Shown: positions 1-9,773, numbered from the stretch's first letter. The stretch is 64,000 bases of DNA from Pirellula staleyi DSM 6068 (GCF_000025185.1 NC_013720.1:2480001-2544000); one strand, 5' to 3'. Notes: generated by a model not told the origin, from the letters alone. Made by a program: numbers and translations.

Positions 1-2
1 CG

Positions 3-191
3 GGTTCGGATTGGTCGTCGGACGACGAGTTCGCCAGCTTGGCCTTGGCCGACTACGCCCTCAGCGGAGTTAGCAGCCACGGTGGACTTGAAGTTGGACC
101 GGTTGGCCATACCAACTGGGACGATCTGCTGAGCGATATCGCACTGTCACACGAAGAGGAAAACGAAGACGATTTCTTCGCTAACCTCTAA
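3..191 (+). CDS. C-terminal fragment of an acidic (probably surface) protein
   Basis: An open frame enters from the left edge and ends at TAA 189-191, giving 62 residues. The visible tail is rich in Asp, Glu and Ser, with a run of acidic residues near the end (HEEENEDDFFANL). No domain can be named from this piece. The giant surface protein at 36.3-41.5 kb also ends in an Asp/Glu-rich tail, and another giant surface gene lies just downstream, so I infer this is the end of a third protein of that class. The assignment as coding rests on the open frame and biased composition only; the N-terminal part lies outside the window. Confidence 0.65.
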   Translation, partial: GSDWSSDDEFASLALADYALSGVSSHGGLEVGPVGHTNWDDLLSDIALSHEEENEDDFFANL

Positions 192-848
192 TCACCAAAA
201 GGTTTACCGTGGGCTGAGAGTTGCCATTGGGCAGCTCTTGGCGATCGATAAAGCCCCTCTAGCTACTTCACTAGGGGGCTGTGAAATGGAGAGTGTCACG
301 GAATCTTAGACACTCTTGGGCACGAGGCCCCCGGCCAGAGGATTGAATTTGCTGTAAGTGATTGCAGCAAAGTAGTTTGCGTTGATCGGGTGGCGATCTA
401 GTGACGAGCGATTCTGCTCGAGCGAGCTGCGTAAAATAGCTCGCAATTACGTGCTCACTTGAGGCCTTCTGATCGGAAAACCAAGAAATCGATCGTCAGT
501 TGTAATGGCCAGGTTAGCAGTAGGGTTTATGACGGCTGGGGATGGGCGAAAACTCTTCGTGACACGCGCAAATTCGTTGCAAAGAAAATTGAGCCCGACT
601 AGTCTGAAATTGAAACGCATCCCAGAGATTCAGGCACAGTCGGTCGGGATGCGACGGAACAGAAAGTGCAACATCTTATCTAGCTTGAGGTTGCGCTAGT
701 TAAGGCGGTCGGTGATCCAGCGGCAATGGCGATCGGACGAAGGTTCGTCCCTGGTGGCCAGTTGCGTGGCAAACTTCGTTCAAAAAGTTTGCCCCCGGAT
801 CATTCTTCCAGCCACAACCGGCGTCACTCGGGCTGCATGGAACCAAGT
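192..848. other. Intergenic region with a weak stem-loop; leader of the giant surface gene
   Basis: About 650 bases without a convincing gene. An imperfect stem-loop at 252-280 (AGCCCC pairing with GGGGCT plus a CTAG/CTAG extension) follows the upstream stop but lacks a T-run, so it is only a possible terminator. A 64-codon open frame at 505-699 has no recognisable domain and no clear ribosome site; I do not call it. The region probably holds the promoter and 5' leader of the next gene. Confidence 0.4.
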
Positions 849-3800
849 ATGACCAAGCATCGTCGTCGGTCGCCACTCACGGCTGGTTCACGCTCCCTTT
901 CGACCGCACGCAAAGCCGTGGCGGTTCGCAAGCTGTTCGCTGCCGAACGGCTAGAAAGTCGCTCGATGATGGCGGGCGACCTGTTTGTTTCAGACTACTG
1001 GAACAACATGAAGCCGACCGACGTGAACGGTGACGGCAACGTCACTCCGTTTGATGCGTTGGCTGTCATCAATGAGCTCAATCAGCGCGGGGCCCGATCG
1101 CTGGGAATTCGTCCCGCGACTGTCTCCGCCGGTGGAGAAGGGGAATCGAGCCCCGACGACTTTTTCTTCGACGTGAACAACGACGGCATGGTCACGCCGT
1201 TTGATGCTCTCGCGGTGATCAACACCCTGAACGCCGAAGGGGAAGATGGGGACGACCTGATGGCGTTCACCATCCATGCCTATTCGCCCGACACAGACAC
1301 CCCGATCACCACGCTCGCTCGCGGCGAAGAGTTCGATCTGGTGGTGAAGGTGGACGACCTCCGTCTCGGTGGCAGCGGTGTGTTCTTCGGCCAAGTCGAC
1401 ATTTTGCACGATCGCTCGAAGGCAGACCTGGTCACTCGCGAAGTGACGCTCCTGTCTTTCACGCCTGAAGTGTCGGGCGGTTCGTTCACCTTGACATTCA
1501 ACGGACAAACAACGGCCCCGATTAACTTCTCGAGCACGCAGTCGACGATGTCGAATCGTATCGAGAACGCGCTGCTGGCCCTGCCGAACATCGATCCCTT
1601 TGATGTCGATGTGACCGTGAACTACGCGGATGTGTTCAGCACGCGTCAGTACTGGGTGACGTACAAGGGACAGTTCGGCGGCATCGATCTGCCCAACGAC
1701 ATTCTGACTGCCAACACCACCGGTCTCACCGGCACCGGCGCTGCACTCAACATTTCGACGTTTGCTGACAGCAACGTGGCGAATTCCAACTCGGTGCGAG
1801 AATCGTTCCGCACCTACGTGATTCCAGATGTAGTCGACGAATTGTCGTACATCGCGAACCTTAGTGCTTCGCTCGGCACCGATCGCTTCAACGATGTTAG
1901 CGCACAAGCCAGCTTGGGAACACCTCCCGGTTCCGACCCCGTCGAACTCGTGCGTGCTCGCGTACGTGCGACCGATGGTGGCACCTTGACCTTCACGCTC
2001 GATCGATCGTCGCTGGGTCTTTCCGAAGTCAGTCTGTTCAACTTCAATCGTCCTCTGCTCGAGTCGGAAATTGCCTTCAACATTCCGGCTGTAACGCTCA
2101 CGGTTACCGAAGCAGCGACTGCGAATCCCGACGTCGCTACGGTTGCGGAAGGAAATGCCACCGGTGTGGTGATCTCGCCACTTGGTAACGATACGGTTCA
2201 AACCGGCACCAAGCAGATTCCAGCGTTCACGTCGTTCACCACGGTCAATGGTGGCCTTGTCGAGCGACTCAACAGCACCCAGATTCGCTATACCAACACG
2301 ACCAACTTCGCTGGTGTTGACGAGTTTAACTACACGCTCTCTAACGGCCTGGGGGCTACCGATACCAGCACGATCTCGGTCACGGTGACCGGTGTTAACG
2401 ATGCACCAGTCATCGGTTTGCCACCCGCTGGTCAGACCACCGCAGAAGATACTGCCTTGCTGCTGACCGGTGCCAACGTCATCTCGATCAGCGACGTCGA
2501 TATTCTTCCTAGCGCCACGATGGTTGCCACGCTCAGTTCGAGCCAGGGGACATTCAGCTTGACATCGGTTCCCGGTGTTTCGATCTCAGGCAACTTGAGT
2601 GGTAGTGTCAACATTAGCGGCACACTGTCGGCGATCAACAGTGCTCTGGCGACCCTCGTCTTCACCCCCACGAGTAACTTTAGCGGCACGGCCACGATCA
2701 ATGTGACCGCCAACGATGGTGGCTCGTCGGGTACGGGTGGTGCGCTGCAGACTAACAGCAGCTTCACGGTGAATGTTACGGCGGTGAACGACGGCCCCGG
2801 CATCACTGCGCTCCTGTCGCGGACGATGTTCGAAGACGAAGTGCTCCTCCTGGGAAGTCCAACCCCAATTACGGTGAGCGACGTTGACGTCGGTGCCGGG
2901 CTGATGTCGATCACGGTCACGGCACCCAACGGCACCCTGACGGCAGACATGCCTGCCGGTACCGGTGGTGCACGATCGGGCCAAGGAACCAGCACACTGA
3001 CGCTGACCGGCTCGCTGGCGAACCTCAACGCCGCGCTCCTGACCCTCACCTACGATCCGAACAACGGATTCTTCTCGACCGAAACGATCTCGCTGGTCGT
3101 TTCCGACAATGGTAACACCGGAACTCCGGGGGCTTTGACTGCGTCGGCCGACATTGTGGTCAACGTGCAGCCGACCGTTCGTCCTCGTGCTCGCGACGAC
3201 GTCTTCAGTGTCGCTGAAGGTAACACGACCCAGATGGATGTGCTCGTCAATGACGAAGCGAACATCCCTGATCCAACGGTTTACAACCGCGTGCTTGATT
3301 CGTTCGATATCGACGCCATGGCAGATATCAACGGCACCCCCACGGCCGTGGGCACGATCTCGCGCGTCGAAGCTGGTTTGGCCGGATCTGCCGATGATCT
3401 TCTGCTCTACACCCCCAAGGCAGGTTTTGAAGACTTCTTTGGAACGGTGGTGTTCAGCTACACGATGACCGACGACAAGCCAGGGAGCATTCCTGTTACG
3501 GCGATCGTCACCCTCACTGTCACCAACGTGAACGATGCTCCAGTTGCTATCGACGATAGCTACTTCATCGACGAAGACACGACGCTGATCGTCCCAGGCT
3601 CTGGAAACTTGGACACCCTCATCGCGAACGACGAAGATGTCGATGGCGACAATCTCTCGGTAACTGTGACCCAACTCCCAACCAACGGCACGCTGAGCTG
3701 GAACCCCAACGGTTCCTTCACCTACACGCCCAACAGCAACTACAACGGCGTCGATGAGTTCAGCTACACCGTGAGCGACGGAGTGATCACCTCGAACGTG

Positions 3801-5834
3801 GCGACGGTTTCGATTTTCATTGCCGCTGTGAACGATGCCCCGGTGGGAGTTGTCGACTCGTACACCACGCTCGAAGATACGACCCTCAACGTCAACGGCA
3901 CGATCGCATTCCCTTCGGTCCTCGCGAACGACACCGATGTGGAAAACGACCCTCTGACCGCTGATCTGCTCACCACGACCACACGTGGCACGCTGACCTT
4001 CAACGAAGCAGATGGAACTTTCACCTACGTCCCAACGCTGAACCTGAACGGTCCTGACAGCTTCACGTACCGTGCTTTCGATGGCGACAAGTACTCGGCC
4101 CCAGTCACGGTGACGATCAACGTCACGCCGGTCAACGATGCACCGACCGCCACCACCGACAACTATGTGGTGGAAGAACGTGCGACCCTCACTGTGGCCG
4201 CTCCGGGCGTGCTGGGGAACGACGTCGACACCGTGGAAGGTTCGCCTCTGACGGCTCAGCTCCAGAGCAGTACCTCCAACGGCACGTTGAATTTCAATGC
4301 CAACGGTAGCTTCACCTACACGCCGAACAACGGCTTTCTAGGTACCGATAGCTTCACCTATCGTGCTTCGGATGGAACGGCATTCTCGGCCATCACCACG
4401 GTGAATATCCTGGTGACCGACGTCAACGATCCACCGACCGCCAATCCCGATTCGTACACCACGGCGGAAGATACGGCTCTGATCGTTCCTGGTGCTGGCT
4501 TGCTTCCCACGCTGCTGGCTAACGACACCGATCCTGAAAGCGTGAACACCTCGCTGACCACTTTGCTTGTGAGTGGCCCCACCAGTGGCTCGCTCACGCT
4601 GAATGGAAATGGGACGTTCACCTACACCCCAGCTACTAACTTCAACGGCACGGCCACCTTCACCTATCGCGTGAGCGATGGTGTCCTCTTCTCACCACCC
4701 ACCACAGTAACAATCACTGTTACTCCGGTGAACGATGCCCCTGTTGTCACTAACAAGAGCATCTTGGCAGTGAAGGATATCGCCGACCAAGATTTCATCA
4801 TCGTCACGGCAGCTGATACTGACGTCGAAAACAATAACCTCACGGTCGTGGGACTCAGCACCACTAATGTGGTTTCGGCGTCGAACTCGATCACCACGAT
4901 TGCTGGTGGCACCGTCACGATCAGCGGTACGAAGGGAATTCTCTACACGCCCGCTGCTGGCTATGAAGGACCGGACAGCTTCTTCTATACCGTTTCCGAC
5001 GGCACTGCTCAGGTCGTGGCTCAGGTGAATGTGAGCGTCGTTTCGTTCCGCACCACCGATGTCACGGGACGTGTCTACTACGATGCCGACAAGGATGGCG
5101 GACTCGACCCAGCAGAGTCGGGTATCGCGGGGGCGAAGGTCCGAATCGTCGGTACCGACTTCCAGGGGAACTCGGTCAGCACCGGCTATGTCCTGACCGA
5201 TGAGAATGGCTACTACTTGTTTGAAGATGTTCTCCCAGGTAGTTACCACATCGAACAGCTGCAGCCTGCCAGCCTCGCCGATGGTGCTGAAACTGCCGGC
5301 AACGGTGGAGCTCTCACGCTGGCGAACGACAAGATCGCTCTGTCGCTACCAATCCTGGGTATCATCGGCGGCTCGAACGGTCACCTGTTCGGCGAGAAGG
5401 GTATCGATCCGCTGGCTCTCACAAGCCCCGCAGGTCTCTATGCAGAGATGCTCGCTTCCTCGGGTAGCAACGGAGTGGTGTTCGAATTCGATATCAGTGG
5501 CAACACCACTTGGTTCTATAAGATGCAAGGTTGGAGCGGTCTCGAAGAGATCACCTTCCAGCTGAGTGCCGATCGTGCTTCGGGCATCCTGACGGTCAAC
5601 GGCGGTTCGCCGACGACGATCTATCAGGCTCCACAGACAGGAAGTGCCTCGGCACCTCGCTTCCGCATCCTGGGAACCACGCACTCGGGCAACATCATGA
5701 TTCGTCTCGACGGGACAGCCACCGGTTTTGGGCTGAACCTGGCTGCTGCGGAAGGTGAACCTGCCGACCCAGCGATGCAGCAGTACGAGCACGCTGTCGA
5801 TGCAGCCTTTGGCGACGAATCGACCTGGGCCTAG
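849..5834 (+). CDS. Giant surface protein: dockerin pair, cohesin-like module, cadherin-like repeats, SdrD B-like domain
   Basis: A 1661-residue exported protein from ATG 849 (ATG 837 and 726 are in frame; 849 places the basic N-terminus MTKHRRRS just before the planctomycete targeting-type motif LESRSMMAG at about 36-44). In order: two type-I dockerin-like Ca-binding segments (DVNGDGNVTPFDALAVI near 55 and DVNNDGMVTPFDALAVI near 105); a cohesin-like module from about 138 to 420 containing DDLRLGGSGVFFGQVDIL; about nine tandem cadherin/Ig-like repeats joined by V-N-D-A-P linkers (about 420-1400); an SdrD B-like domain (GRVYYDADKDGG) at about 1402-1480; and a C-terminal domain carrying EGEPAD. 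Families of this kind are calcium-stabilised extracellular proteins. Ligand and role are unknown. It is followed by a strong terminator and looks monocistronic. Confidence 0.85.
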   Translation: MTKHRRRSPLTAGSRSLSTARKAVAVRKLFAAERLESRSMMAGDLFVSDYWNNMKPTDVNGDGNVTPFDALAVINELNQRGARSLGIRPATVSAGGEGESSPDDFFFDVNNDGMVTPFDALAVINTLNAEGEDGDDLMAFTIHAYSPDTDTPITTLARGEEFDLVVKVDDLRLGGSGVFFGQVDILHDRSKADLVTREVTLLSFTPEVSGGSFTLTFNGQTTAPINFSSTQSTMSNRIENALLALPNIDPFDVDVTVNYADVFSTRQYWVTYKGQFGGIDLPNDILTANTTGLTGTGAALNISTFADSNVANSNSVRESFRTYVIPDVVDELSYIANLSASLGTDRFNDVSAQASLGTPPGSDPVELVRARVRATDGGTLTFTLDRSSLGLSEVSLFNFNRPLLESEIAFNIPAVTLTVTEAATANPDVATVAEGNATGVVISPLGNDTVQTGTKQIPAFTSFTTVNGGLVERLNSTQIRYTNTTNFAGVDEFNYTLSNGLGATDTSTISVTVTGVNDAPVIGLPPAGQTTAEDTALLLTGANVISISDVDILPSATMVATLSSSQGTFSLTSVPGVSISGNLSGSVNISGTLSAINSALATLVFTPTSNFSGTATINVTANDGGSSGTGGALQTNSSFTVNVTAVNDGPGITALLSRTMFEDEVLLLGSPTPITVSDVDVGAGLMSITVTAPNGTLTADMPAGTGGARSGQGTSTLTLTGSLANLNAALLTLTYDPNNGFFSTETISLVVSDNGNTGTPGALTASADIVVNVQPTVRPRARDDVFSVAEGNTTQMDVLVNDEANIPDPTVYNRVLDSFDIDAMADINGTPTAVGTISRVEAGLAGSADDLLLYTPKAGFEDFFGTVVFSYTMTDDKPGSIPVTAIVTLTVTNVNDAPVAIDDSYFIDEDTTLIVPGSGNLDTLIANDEDVDGDNLSVTVTQLPTNGTLSWNPNGSFTYTPNSNYNGVDEFSYTVSDGVITSNVATVSIFIAAVNDAPVGVVDSYTTLEDTTLNVNGTIAFPSVLANDTDVENDPLTADLLTTTTRGTLTFNEADGTFTYVPTLNLNGPDSFTYRAFDGDKYSAPVTVTINVTPVNDAPTATTDNYVVEERATLTVAAPGVLGNDVDTVEGSPLTAQLQSSTSNGTLNFNANGSFTYTPNNGFLGTDSFTYRASDGTAFSAITTVNILVTDVNDPPTANPDSYTTAEDTALIVPGAGLLPTLLANDTDPESVNTSLTTLLVSGPTSGSLTLNGNGTFTYTPATNFNGTATFTYRVSDGVLFSPPTTVTITVTPVNDAPVVTNKSILAVKDIADQDFIIVTAADTDVENNNLTVVGLSTTNVVSASNSITTIAGGTVTISGTKGILYTPAAGYEGPDSFFYTVSDGTAQVVAQVNVSVVSFRTTDVTGRVYYDADKDGGLDPAESGIAGAKVRIVGTDFQGNSVSTGYVLTDENGYYLFEDVLPGSYHIEQLQPASLADGAETAGNGGALTLANDKIALSLPILGIIGGSNGHLFGEKGIDPLALTSPAGLYAEMLASSGSNGVVFEFDISGNTTWFYKMQGWSGLEEITFQLSADRASGILTVNGGSPTTIYQAPQTGSASAPRFRILGTTHSGNIMIRLDGTATGFGLNLAAAEGEPADPAMQQYEHAVDAAFGDESTWA

Positions 5835-5878
5835 AGCAGAATGAAAATCAGCTACGGCTGATCCGTAACATCCACCAC

Positions 5879-5918
5879 AATCCCTCGACTTAGTTCGGCT
5901 GAGTCGAGGGATTTTTTT
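5879..5918 (+). terminator. Rho-independent terminator of the giant surface gene
   Basis: A perfect 12-bp stem (5879-5890 with 5902-5913) closes an 11-base loop and runs into seven T residues at 5912-5918. It lies 45 bases after the stop of the plus-strand surface gene. The T-run is on the plus strand only, so it serves that gene rather than the converging pot operon. Confidence 0.9.
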
Positions 5919-5921
5919 GCG

Positions 5922-7025
5922 CTACGAGCGTACCTCGCGCCACACTTGTTCGACCGGCACAATCCCCGCGCCGCGCGATTTCAAATAGACGCTCTTGGCA
6001 ATCACGTCGTCGGGTGGATAGATGGCAGTATCGTTCTTCAGCTCATCGGGAAGCAGAGCTCGCGCTGCTGTGTTGGGGCTGCCGAAATGAACGAACTCAG
6101 CGTTACGGGCAGCGATCGCCGGATCGAGTAAAAAGTTGATCAGCTCGTGGGCCAGTTCCGCGTGAGGGGCGCCGCTCGGGATCACCATGCTGTCGAGCCA
6201 GACCATCGTCCCTTGGGCGCGATTGATCACTTGGATGTGGGGCTCTTCATCGGCCGCTTGCCGCAGATCGCCATTCCACCCCACTGCCACCCAGGCATCG
6301 CCAGCGATCAGCTTTTCTTTGTAAGCATCGGAGGTGTAGGCCTGTACGAGTGGCACTTGCGACTTGAGTAGTTTTCCCGCCAAACGCAAATGCTCGGGAT
6401 CGGTCGAGTTCATCGGCAGACCTAGATGCAGCAGCGCCACGGCGACCATGTTTTCTGCGTCATCAAGTGCCACGATGCGGCTGCGATACTTTGGGTCGAA
6501 CAGCGGCGCGAAGTCGACAACCTTCTCGCTGACGAAATCGTCGCGAATTGCCACCGCCACAGTTCCCCAAAAATAGGGCAAACTGAATTCGTTCTGGAGG
6601 TCGAATTCGTGTCCCAAGAAACGCGGGTCGAGGTGCGAGGCGTTCGTCAGTCGCGCGTAATCAAGGGGCTCCACCAGCTTGCGCGAGATCAGCAGGTCCA
6701 TGGTGCGGTCGGATGGAAAAACGACGTCGTAGCCGCTCGAGCCAGTCACCAGCCGACTTTCGAGTTCGGTTTCACTGGCATAGTTGTCGTAGACCACGAG
6801 CGCGTCGTGGGTTGCTTCGAATTCGGCGAGCACATCGGGATCGATATAGTCACTCCAGTTGAACACATGGAGTCGATGCCGCCTTTCGTTCGTTTCACGG
6901 TTACAGCCAGTGCCGAGTGTCAGTGCCCCGGCGGCGGCCATCGATAGCGCAAACGATCGACGCCCAAACTCGCGCCGATGGAGCTGCTCGCGCTTACGAT
7001 GCGTGCTTGGCTGCGGTGAGTTCAT
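5922..7025 (-). CDS. potD: Spermidine/putrescine ABC transporter substrate-binding protein
   Basis: A 367-residue periplasmic polyamine-binding protein, the last gene of a potABCD operon. The N-terminus has a twin-arginine motif (RRSFALS) followed by a hydrophobic stretch and a lipobox LGTGC, with the candidate lipid-modified Cys at 41, so it is probably a Tat-exported lipoprotein. The fold signature of the PotD/PotF family begins at HVFNWSDYIDPDVLAEFE and continues with YDVVFPSDRTMDLLI. Its ATG overlaps the potC stop by four bases (ATGA), suggesting translational coupling. Substrate choice between putrescine and spermidine cannot be read from the sequence. Length is normal for the family. 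Confidence 0.93.
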   Translation of the reverse strand: MNSPQPSTHRKREQLHRREFGRRSFALSMAAAGALTLGTGCNRETNERRHRLHVFNWSDYIDPDVLAEFEATHDALVVYDNYASETELESRLVTGSSGYDVVFPSDRTMDLLISRKLVEPLDYARLTNASHLDPRFLGHEFDLQNEFSLPYFWGTVAVAIRDDFVSEKVVDFAPLFDPKYRSRIVALDDAENMVAVALLHLGLPMNSTDPEHLRLAGKLLKSQVPLVQAYTSDAYKEKLIAGDAWVAVGWNGDLRQAADEEPHIQVINRAQGTMVWLDSMVIPSGAPHAELAHELINFLLDPAIAARNAEFVHFGSPNTAARALLPDELKNDTAIYPPDDVIAKSVYLKSRGAGIVPVEQVWREVRS

Positions 7026-7834
7026 CGAGTTTCTCCCACCAATTTGCCACGAAACATCCGGCTGGCACCGAGCGCAACGAAGAACACCACCAGGAGCATC
7101 ACCGTGAAAAGGGCGTTGGTATCGCTCCGCAATCCAAACCGCATGCGGCTAAAAATTTCCATCGGAAGGGTGTCGGTGCCGACCCCTTTGGTGAGCAGCG
7201 TAATCAGCACATCGTCGAGCGAGATTGCAAATACCAGGAGCCAGGCCACTGCAAGGCTCGGTAGCAGTAGTGGAATGATGACGCGTCGCGTGGCTTGCCA
7301 CGGTGTAGCGCCGAGATCGATAGCCGCGGCGTAGAGGTTTTCGTCGAAGTCGGCGATCGCACTTTGCATCACCACAAAGGCATAGCCGATGCCAAACACG
7401 CCATGTGCGAGCAGCAGCGTGAAGTAGCCACGATCGAGAGCAATTGCTTGAAAGGCGAGAGCGAGCGAGATGCCGGTGATCATGTCGGGCGTTACTAGTG
7501 GCAGGGCCAGAAGTCCCGAGGCTGCTTGCTGTGAGGTGGGCTTCCATTTTTTGAGCCCCCACGCGGCGAGCGAACCGAAGACTACCGACAAACTACTCAC
7601 AGCAGCACCGAGCAGCACGCTGGTGCGAAGAGCGATCCACAATTCCGATTCCTCAAACAGGCGCTGATATCCGGCGAGCGAGAATCGTGTGAAGACACTG
7701 CCGAAGCGAGAGTCGTTAAACGAGTAGACGATCGTCATCACCACTGGCGCGTACATCGCCAGCAGCACCACGACCATTGCCAGTTGGCAAAGTCGGCGCG
7801 CGAGGAGGACGAGTGTATCGCGTTCTCCTTTCAT
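7022..7834 (-). CDS. potC: Polyamine ABC transporter permease PotC
   Basis: A 270-residue inner-membrane permease of the PotC type. It has about six hydrophobic segments, starting with a long N-terminal helix (LAMVVVLLAMYAPVVMTIVY), and the cytoplasmic loop with AAIDLGATPWQATRRVI that couples to the ATPase (EAA motif). It overlaps potB upstream and potD downstream by ATGA at both ends. It forms the membrane channel together with PotB. Confidence 0.93.
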   Translation of the reverse strand: MKGERDTLVLLARRLCQLAMVVVLLAMYAPVVMTIVYSFNDSRFGSVFTRFSLAGYQRLFEESELWIALRTSVLLGAAVSSLSVVFGSLAAWGLKKWKPTSQQAASGLLALPLVTPDMITGISLALAFQAIALDRGYFTLLLAHGVFGIGYAFVVMQSAIADFDENLYAAAIDLGATPWQATRRVIIPLLLPSLAVAWLLVFAISLDDVLITLLTKGVGTDTLPMEIFSRMRFGLRSDTNALFTVMLLVVFFVALGASRMFRGKLVGETR

Positions 7835-8700
7835 GCGGCGGCTCCTGACTGAGGAGAAGTCTCAGGGGTGGTTCGTCTAGCAGCTGCGATGGGGGCCACT
7901 GGCGAGCGCGATTTGAGCGCAGTCAGCACCATCGTGATGATCGTCGGCAGCAGTACCATGCCGGTGAGGATCGCGGAATAGGCGGCGGCCAAGGGCCAGT
8001 TGCGCTCGTCAAACGCTTGTTTCACGGCGATTCCGAGGAGAGTCACTTTCCCTTGCCCGATGAAATGCGGCACGACATACTCGCCGAGCGATGGCACAAA
8101 CACCAAGATCGCACCTGCCCACCTCCCGCCGCGCGTGAGTGGCCAGGTGACACGCCAAAACGCTTGCCACGGAGTCGCGCCAAGATCGCGGGCTGCGGAA
8201 AGGATGTTCGGATCGAGTCGCTCGAAGGCACGCGTGAGTGGCAGCAGCATCAGAGGGAGATAATTCGCTGCGACAACGATCACTACAGCGGTGTAGGTCC
8301 CTTGCCACTCAAGTGGAATCAAATTCATCCAGCCATAGGTACGGAGCAGCACCGAGGTGATGAGTGGAAAGCTCGTCGCAAGCAGGAGCATTTGTCGCCA
8401 GTGACGAGGCAGGTTCATGATCGCCATCGCAGCGGGATAGCAGATGGCGAGGACCGAGAGTGTGACCGCCAGTGCCACAACGAGCGAGCGCGCGATGATC
8501 CGGAGCGAAATCGAGTCGGTAGCTGTTTCCCAGGCTGTGCTCGAAAATTCGGGGAGCACACCGAGAGGAAAGTCGCGTGCCAGAAGCGAGTAACCAAGCA
8601 CAGCCACCAGAGGTACGACGAAGCCCAAGAGCATGTACAGTGTCGCGGGAAGTGCCAACGCGCGGCGCAGTCCCCCGGACGAAGCAAGGATGTTTTTCAT
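7831..8700 (-). CDS. potB: Polyamine ABC transporter permease PotB
   Basis: A 289-residue permease. The frame is open further upstream, but the ATG at 8700 overlaps the potA stop in the same ATGA arrangement seen at the other junctions and gives a normal N-terminus (MKNILASSGGLRRALALPAT). It has about six transmembrane segments and the EAA loop SAARDLGATPWQAFWRVTWP. It pairs with PotC to form the translocation pore; the ATPase is PotA, encoded immediately before it. Confidence 0.92.
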   Translation of the reverse strand: MKNILASSGGLRRALALPATLYMLLGFVVPLVAVLGYSLLARDFPLGVLPEFSSTAWETATDSISLRIIARSLVVALAVTLSVLAICYPAAMAIMNLPRHWRQMLLLATSFPLITSVLLRTYGWMNLIPLEWQGTYTAVVIVVAANYLPLMLLPLTRAFERLDPNILSAARDLGATPWQAFWRVTWPLTRGGRWAGAILVFVPSLGEYVVPHFIGQGKVTLLGIAVKQAFDERNWPLAAAYSAILTGMVLLPTIITMVLTALKSRSPVAPIAAARRTTPETSPQSGAAA

Positions 8701-9773
8701 GCATCGGGCTCCGCCACATAAGGAAACAGATGGAGCGCCGCTGGCTCCCACGACAGCCGTACTCGCGAGCCGGGTGTTGGTGGCTCTTCTCGCGTTTGCA
8801 TTTCCAAACGTGTGCCGTCATCGAGTCGCAACACAACCGTATGCACATGTCCGGCGAATTGCTCGCTGACCACTGTTGCCTCGATCGGGCCATGCTGATC
8901 GACGCGCAAATCGTCGGGACGAATGCCAGCCAGCAGATGTTCGGGAAGTTGCTCGGCCTTCGTACGATCGACAGGAATCGTCGCGCCACCAAGGGTAATG
9001 CTCGGCCCCGCGCCGCTCTTCTGCAGATGGGTCTCAATCCAGTTAATCCGTCCCAAGAACGATGCCACGTAGGGAGTCTGCGGACTCAAGTACAGATCCT
9101 CGGGCGATCCCACCTGGACCAGTCGACCCCGATGAAGCACCCCCAGCCGATCTCCGATTCGCATCGCCTCATCGCGGTCGTGCGTGATGTAGAGATAGGT
9201 GGTCGAAAGACGCTGCTGCAGGTCGTCGAGCAGCAGCAAGGTGGCGAGTCGAAGATGCGGATCGAGTGCCGAGAGAGGCTCGTCGAGCAGCACACACTGG
9301 GGAAGGTTCACTAAGGCTCGCGCGAGAGCCACCCGCTGTCGTTCACCGCCCGAAAGGGTATCGATGCGGCGCGTAGCATCGCCGGCCAGCTGCACCCAGT
9401 TGAGCGCTTCGTGAACGCGGCGTTTTTGCTCAGCAGGACTAACGCCCGCCACAGAGAGAGGAAACGCCACATTTCCCGCGACATCGAGATGGGGAAAGAG
9501 TGCGTAGTTCTGAAAAACCGTATGCACCGGACGCTGATGCGGCGGCAGATGATTGGCCAGTTCCCCCCCGAGCAGCACTTCCCCTTCGTCGGGCTGATCG
9601 ATCCCCGAAATCAGTTTCAGAAGTGTACTTTTACCACTTCCGCTTCTTCCGAGCAGAACAAACACTTCCCCTCGGGCAATGGTGAGATTGACTTCCGAAA
9701 GGACGACGCGACTTCCAAAGCGACGTGTGACGCGGCGCAGTTCGACGGCAGGTGACGGGGAACCGGTGTTCAA
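8697..9773 (-). CDS. potA: Polyamine ABC transporter ATPase PotA
   Basis: A 358-residue ABC ATPase and first gene of the pot operon. Motifs in order: Walker A GRSGSGKST (about 42-50), Q-loop FQNYALFPHLDV, signature LSGGERQRVALARAL, Walker B CVLLDEPLSALDP, and the switch His in YITHDRDEAM. The C-terminal 110 residues form the TOBE-type regulatory domain typical of PotA/CysA ATPases. The longest frame begins with TTG at 9773 (minus-strand reading); no in-frame ATG lies close by before the first conserved residues, so TTG is the likely start. Gene order A-B-C-D on the minus strand matches the classical operon. Confidence 0.93.
   Translation of the reverse strand: MNTGSPSPAVELRRVTRRFGSRVVLSEVNLTIARGEVFVLLGRSGSGKSTLLKLISGIDQPDEGEVLLGGELANHLPPHQRPVHTVFQNYALFPHLDVAGNVAFPLSVAGVSPAEQKRRVHEALNWVQLAGDATRRIDTLSGGERQRVALARALVNLPQCVLLDEPLSALDPHLRLATLLLLDDLQQRLSTTYLYITHDRDEAMRIGDRLGVLHRGRLVQVGSPEDLYLSPQTPYVASFLGRINWIETHLQKSGAGPSITLGGATIPVDRTKAEQLPEHLLAGIRPDDLRVDQHGPIEATVVSEQFAGHVHTVVLRLDDGTRLEMQTREEPPTPGSRVRLSWEPAALHLFPYVAEPDA

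Noticed and set aside
505-699. A 64-codon frame upstream of the first giant gene
   Set aside because: No ribosome site, domain or biased composition that would support coding.
990-2201. A 403-codon minus-strand frame inside the first giant gene
   Set aside because: Shadow of the biased codon use in the dockerin/cohesin region; no domain, and Arg/Gly/His-rich composition.
8017-8721. A 234-codon plus-strand frame across potB
   Set aside because: Overlaps a clear permease gene with EAA loop; composition is highly charged and typical of an antisense shadow.
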